A stretch of 64,000 nucleotides of DNA from Crataegus laevigata. Taxonomy: Eukaryota > Streptophyta > Magnoliopsida > Rosales > Rosaceae. Both the position numbers and the translations under genes were made by a program. Within the stretch, counting starts at the first letter, position 1, and each line of letters opens with the position of its first letter. The stretch lies in the NCBI GenBank assembly GCA_963580275.1, contig OY756946.1, forward strand, positions 34,755,380 through 34,819,379. The letters run 5' to 3'. The notes below the pieces were generated by a model that worked only from the letters and a program-made list of their open reading frames with translations, was not told the DNA's origin and ran no database searches. Positions 59,030 through 64,000 of the stretch are shown in pieces.

Positions 59030-60960
59030 CTGACACATCCCAATCCGGAATGCCCACTAAGACTCTGAATCGAGCTGTGCTGGCCGACACTTGGAATGTG
59101 ACGAAGTCATAAAGTGTAGTGAGGTGGAAAATCTGAATAAATTTAAACCTAAAAGTGCATAAATACATAGTGCGCTAGTGAGCGGGAATGAACCCATCTC
59201 ACACGTGACGTCAGAGCATAAGTAAAGTACAGTGAAGTGGGTAAGGATCATACCCTCAAAGCTAGCCATCTATACTGAGATTCGCCAAGAATCCTCGTCG
59301 ATACAAATGTCCAGCAGCTAAAACCTGGAGGGGCGAAAAACAAGGGTGAGTGGGCCTGAAAATAAAGTTTTAATAAAAACCTTTTGAAAACGTTATAAAC
59401 CCTCGCTGTAAACCCGTATAGTTTCCAGAAAATAATACTACGTGTATATATATATACACACGAAAACCAATGCACAAGGCCAGTAGAAACTGAAATATAC
59501 CATGTCATAACGTTTCAGTAGGAGTCACCTAACGTAACATGTATGACTGGACCTATAACTCATCAATCTAGGCTAGCACATGAGTCGGAGTCACTTAATG
59601 TGACCTATACGACAGGCTGGGTGTAAATATATATCCTCAAGTGCTACGATCATGGAAATGACCCATTCACCTAGAGTCCACGCTACAACTCCCTAGCACG
59701 AATATTAGGGCGTCCCGAACGATCGTCACCTAGAACAATTATCAAACCACATCTCAGAATTTTTCTCGATAGAACATGTAACTTACATAAAACACATCCC
59801 CAAGGATGTTCTAGAATGATTTGAGACCCATTGACCAAAAGTCAACCGTCGGTCAAGGATCAACGGTAGGGTCCACAACCTACGTAACTCGATTTGGAAG
59901 ATCCACATCACAGATTTCTGATCTGTTACTTCCAAAGATACACATTAATCTTCTAAAACAACATCCTAAAGTTTCATTACGATCCAACTGTTGGATCTCC
60001 ACCAATTGTAAATTCAAGTGGCAGTTAACGTTTTATTTTATGAACTTACAAATCTAATTCGGGAAGATCCGTACATTGGATTCCCAATCCATAAGTTCCT
60101 ATAGTCCTCAAATATTACATACTACAATGTAATAAAGTTTAGTGATGATCCAACGGTCGGATCGTCGATTGATATAATGTTCAAGTGGTGGACCTTAACA
60201 AAATTTCGCCGGATTCTGCAGATTTTGCAAATTTCCTGGGCAATATTTAGAACTCCATATCTCACTTGTTTCTCAACCAAATTCGACCCATGATATATCA
60301 AAACAAATCTAGAGAAGTGTAGAACAAGATTATACCTTCTTGGAGTCCAAATGGTGGCCGAAAGTCGCCGGAAAATGGTTGTCCGCGGGAAAACTAGTTA
60401 CTCGCCGGAATTTATGGGCAACCTTTCAATACTCAACAAAATCAAGTGATTCAAAAACGGAAATCATAGTTCTCGACGAGACGAAGAGGTTGGTACCTTG
60501 CACAATGGCTATCTCATCGTGGTCTGGCTGAAAAACACCTCAAAAGTGGCGGAGGTCGCCGGAAACTGGGCAAACTTTAAATCATTAAAACTTTCTCATT
60601 TTTCAACCAAATCACACGATCCAAACATGAAAATTTATCTAATCGACAAGAGGAATCGATTTATACCTGTTTTGAGTTCAAAAGATGGCTGGAAATTATC
60701 TAAAACTGAAGGGAAACCCATTGCTCCAATGAAGGTTCTTAAAATGGCATCCATGCATAGTATTCCGAAAAACCAAAATTTGATTTAGATTTCTAGGTCT
60801 GAGGAGAGTAAGAATATGGTGATTTTCAAGTTGTTAATTCGTCGAGAAGGTGGATTGGTGCTTAAGTGTCATGGGGAGGGAGTTGAGGGTGAGAGAGAGA
60901 TATGTGAGTTGAGAAGAGAGTCACGGGAGAAAAAAAAAAGAAGAGGAAAAGAAGAATCTA
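59030..60960. repeat. Dispersed repeat R1, copy 2
   Basis: Starts TGACACATCCCAATCC at 59030, next to Cassandra copy 3. It shares ordered blocks with 32383-34440 (AAACCTGGAGGGGCGAAAAA at about 59320, AAACCCGTATAGTTTCC, ATACGACAGGCTGGGTGTAA). Its later half has CGCCGGAA motifs repeated around 60360-60560. No coding frame. Confidence 0.6.
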
Positions 60961-62039
60961 GAAAAATGGGGACCAATCTGTGGGTCCCACGTGGAACACA
61001 ACCAACAAGGCTAATAGTGGTGTTGCCTCCTCCTCCTCTTTTTCCCTTCTGTCGTGGCTGCCTCCTCCTCTTTGGTGTTGCCTTTTTTTATAATTGTTTT
61101 TGCACACTGACCTGCTGCTGCACTTAAGAGGTATGAAACCTTCATTCCCCTTCTAGTTGTAACCAACAAGGCTAATAGCCTTCTTTTTCATTTTAATTCA
61201 ATGGGGCTATAAAGTCCCATCTTATTAGTCTTCTTATTTATTTCCTTCCAAACTTTTTGGCTTCTTCCAACTAGTTAAACCTCTTAATAAATAAGAATTT
61301 TAACCCTCCCTTAATCTGCCAAGTTGATAACAACTGGAGAAAACTTTGTATTCACGCGTAGCTCGACATTCATGTACAAAAACTTCCATAACTCCCTCTA
61401 GAAAAATGATTTTCACGAACCGTAAAATTCTACAAAAAATAGACATCCGTAACTTTCCAAGCCTGTATGGTACATCTCCTGGTTCTTCCCGAGTCAGTAC
61501 AGTTTAATCCACCAACTCGACTAATTTGCAGAGGTTGTGCTAACAACGTGGAATTGCAAAACCTTTTGTCTCAATACTTTCTTTTTAGCTCATTTTTCAC
61601 TTTTTGTTAGTTACAACCTACAAAACATAAAAATAATGTAAAATTTATATAAAAGAGTAAAACAAATGTGTAAACAACGAGAATTAATAAGTATATAATA
61701 GTGAATTTACGAGCATAATTAACATATATGAACTTATTGAAGTCGCTGCACAAAAAGCAGCAATCGCTACGAAAGAATGGTACTACTTTTCCGTAGCCAG
61801 AACTTTGCTATGGCTGATCTCAAGGTTCTCATATCTCTCATATTGTCCAGTTTATCCTTCTCACTTTCTCCAAATTACATACACAAACCTTCTCTTAGAT
61901 TGGTTATAGAGGCAAAACATGGAGTTCGTCTTTTGTTCAGGAAGTTGTAAAGAGAACAAAGTCTCATCATTTTCTTTTTATGGAAAAAGAAAAAACAGAT
62001 ATTGCTCGTTTTAGCTTGTATTGTTTGTTTCCTTTTGGA
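60961..62039. other. Spacer before block B'
   Basis: No gene recognised. GCCTCCTCCTC motifs and the phrase ACCAACAAGGCTAATAG each occur twice (60998-61170). Confidence 0.4.
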
Positions 62040-63560
62040 ATAATGTAACGCTACTGTAGATACTGCTCGTTCTCTTCTTTTTATTTATTTATTGCAGTTG
62101 GATATCTCCATGTGTTTGCAAAATATGAGCCGTCAATTTCTTGAAACTCAAAAACAATTAATATACACACCCCTCTATAAACACTAACCCATACCATAAG
62201 TGTCACTATTATTACGATCTATTAGTATTCACATGTTTACTATTTCTCTTTAATTATAATTTTATAAATGAGAAGTTTCAAATTTGAATCACTTGAATGA
62301 CGAGTTTGATACATGAATATTATGATTAGCCCCATTAGTTGTATGGTTGAGCCCAAATCCCCACTTTTTGGTGTAGAATATCATTGAATCAAGATTAAAT
62401 GTAAAAATAAAAAATAAATAAAAAAAACCTATGTAGTCTAGGAAGAATGATAAATATTACAAATTTATAACAATTTATCATTTATACAAACTATATTGGG
62501 AGAGATATTTGAGCAAACACTGAGTTTTAGAACAAATACTTTCAATCACTTTATTTATAGGCATCTAATTACTTTATAACAATGTCTTGAAACCAAGGTT
62601 TTAAAAAACGTTAGGCGCTTGTTGGGCGGCGAGTTGAAGCCTAGCGGCTAGGCGGGGGCTTAGGTGAACTAGGCGGGGGCTTAGGTGAACTAGGCGGATT
62701 TAAGTAAATTTATTATATTTCATGTAAATAAGTATATGTTTATACTTAAAATATATATAATTTCATCATAAACTACAAGTAAAATGACATATATATTATG
62801 AAGTATTAGATATAATGAAAACATGAGGAACAAGCATATAATGTGTGTTCATTTAAGTATTCAACAAGTCTTTACAATTTATTAAAAAAAAATGCAAAAT
62901 GCAGGTTATCTATTTTTTGTCTAAGTGTGTCACAGTCTAGTCGGTGCCTAGGTGGGCGCCTCAGCAGGTCTAGGTGTCATTTCTTAATTTTCAAATGTCT
63001 AGGTATTAATTGGGGCGGTGGCCAACCGTCTAGCGCCTAGGCAGCATTAGGCGGAAATTGTTAGAACAATGCTTAAAACTAGTAGTCATTGTAGATCACA
63101 TCAACACAGAATAAATGCGTGATACATTTCCATACATTTATTGGCCATCACAGTTCATAATTTGCGTAATTCTTTACAATTATTATTGGTGTTGATTTTT
63201 GTTCCATAAAAAAATTATTGGTGTTAGATTTTGTTTATTTTCAGCACGGTTGACATTGACTCTTTTTCTTCTTCTTTTTTATCCCGACTTTTTGTTGTTC
63301 CTACATGTATTGAGAAAGGTGTATTGCGGATTGTTTTGAAAAATCTGAGCTTGTATTCTTCATCTTTGGCGTGCTTTTGCTAGTTTGCATTTGAATTTCT
63401 AATCATGATGGGTTTCTGATTTTCAAATTAATGGTTCCTTTTTACTTCATTTTGCAAGGCTTTTGTAAATGATGTCCCAATTGTTGTTTTATCTTTACCT
63501 TTCTATTATCAATAACACAAATTTACACAAGGGATCAGGGGGATCTTTTTAGTATAATAG
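62040..63560. repeat. Segmental duplication block B'
   Basis: Copy of 52900-54505, lacking the MITEs of block B and having its own insert at 62594-63066. Confidence 0.88.
62594..63066. mobile_element. Insertion rich in GGCGCCTAGGCG motifs, private to block B'
   Basis: The insert begins CAAGGTTTTAAAAAACG and ends GGCGGAAATTGTTAGAA. It is flanked by CAATGTCTTGAAAC and CAATGCTTAAAAC, one target sequence that block B has once (AATGTCTTAAAAC, about 53725). TAGGCGGG / GCCTAG motifs cluster at both ends. No coding sequence. Confidence 0.75.
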
Positions 63561-63794
63561 GCCTCCCTGCATTCAGGAGGTGCCTTTGTTAAGAAAAGAT
63601 CATGTAATATACTGTATAATGTGTTTACCTAAAATAGTTGATTTGAAATCCCATTAAAAGAGGGATGTGTTTTTCTAGGCATTATTGTAGAGGTAATTAG
63701 TTGACCTAGTTGTGTATATATATTGTACTCTTACTTTGACAATGTGATATATGAAAAACCTATTCTGCTATCACTTTCCATAGCATTGCAATAT

Positions 63795-63960
63795 ACCATT
63801 TTAATATAGGAAAACTAATAAAAAGTCTAAAAAAATACCCTTTTAACGAAAAGCTACTTTTAAAAGCATAGTGAATAATGACAGTTAAAGGTAAAAAATC
63901 GGTTTTTCGTTAAAAGTGAACAGTATCGGGAGTGTTTTATTAAACCTCCCTTTTAATATT
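63795..63960. mobile_element. MITE-like element near the right edge
   Basis: GGAAAACTAATAAAAAG at the left and TTAACGAAAAGC / GGTTTTTCGTTAAAAGTGAA CAG inside resemble family M4 (49253) in reverse orientation. The ends are not fixed. Confidence 0.5.
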
Positions 63961-64000
63961 CATTCTTGTTATTGTGGTATACAGAGCCTAAAACCCTAGC

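Overview
The window is nuclear DNA from a flowering plant, most likely a rosaceous tree of the apple/pear tribe. The evidence is intron-rich genes with GT-AG junctions whose products match known plant families, Cassandra-type retroelements with 5S rRNA-like LTRs, a Tnt1-like Copia element, RTE-type LINE tails, and many small inverted-repeat elements of the kind I associate with Malus/Pyrus. The tribe-level placement is inference. No database search was possible. Splice sites were placed by hand, and exon phases sum correctly in every gene model given.

The first 12.5 kb is gene-dense and ordinary. It holds a mitochondrial half-ABC transporter of the ATM3/ABCB25 type (minus strand, running off the left edge), the chloroplast NDH-complex subunit NdhN (plus), and the cohesin-loader subunit SCC4/MAU2 (minus). 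A 39-bp duplication over the NdhN start region creates a short upstream ORF.

From 12.8 to 24.5 kb, transposable elements surround a pair of BTB/POZ-pentapeptide (FIP2-like) sequences. These include a Mutator-like inverted-repeat element, a Cassandra element that abuts it exactly, and a 5.2-kb Copia element with a perfect 5-bp target duplication. The Copia element splits a decayed BTB pseudogene. The second BTB copy is a single open frame cut short by an in-frame TAG. A small hAT element and two gene fragments follow (24.2-25.4 kb).

From 27.4 to 48.9 kb lie three complete tandem cytochrome P450 genes, all minus strand, each with five exons and identical intron phases (CYP714 family, 513, 513 and 515 residues). 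Their spacers hold MITEs, LTR fragments, a LINE tail, a degenerate repeat array and a probable solo LTR.

From 48.8 kb to the end, the upstream flank of the third P450 is present twice: blocks A and B at 48.8-50.0 and 52.9-54.5 kb, A' and B' at 55.0-56.4 and 62.0-63.6 kb. Only a scrap of P450 exon 1 remains at the A' junction. Each block carries insertions its partner lacks, so partners serve as empty-site controls. The second unit also contains a MITE interrupted by a hAT element that carries a decayed HSP70 C-terminal fragment, itself interrupted by a Cassandra element. A second, inverted Cassandra element lies next to it.

The P450 genes probably act in endomembrane oxidation of a diterpenoid or triterpenoid substrate such as gibberellins. 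The other genes are housekeeping: Fe-S/thiol export from mitochondria, photosystem I cyclic electron flow, and cohesin loading. Nothing suggests they cooperate in one pathway.
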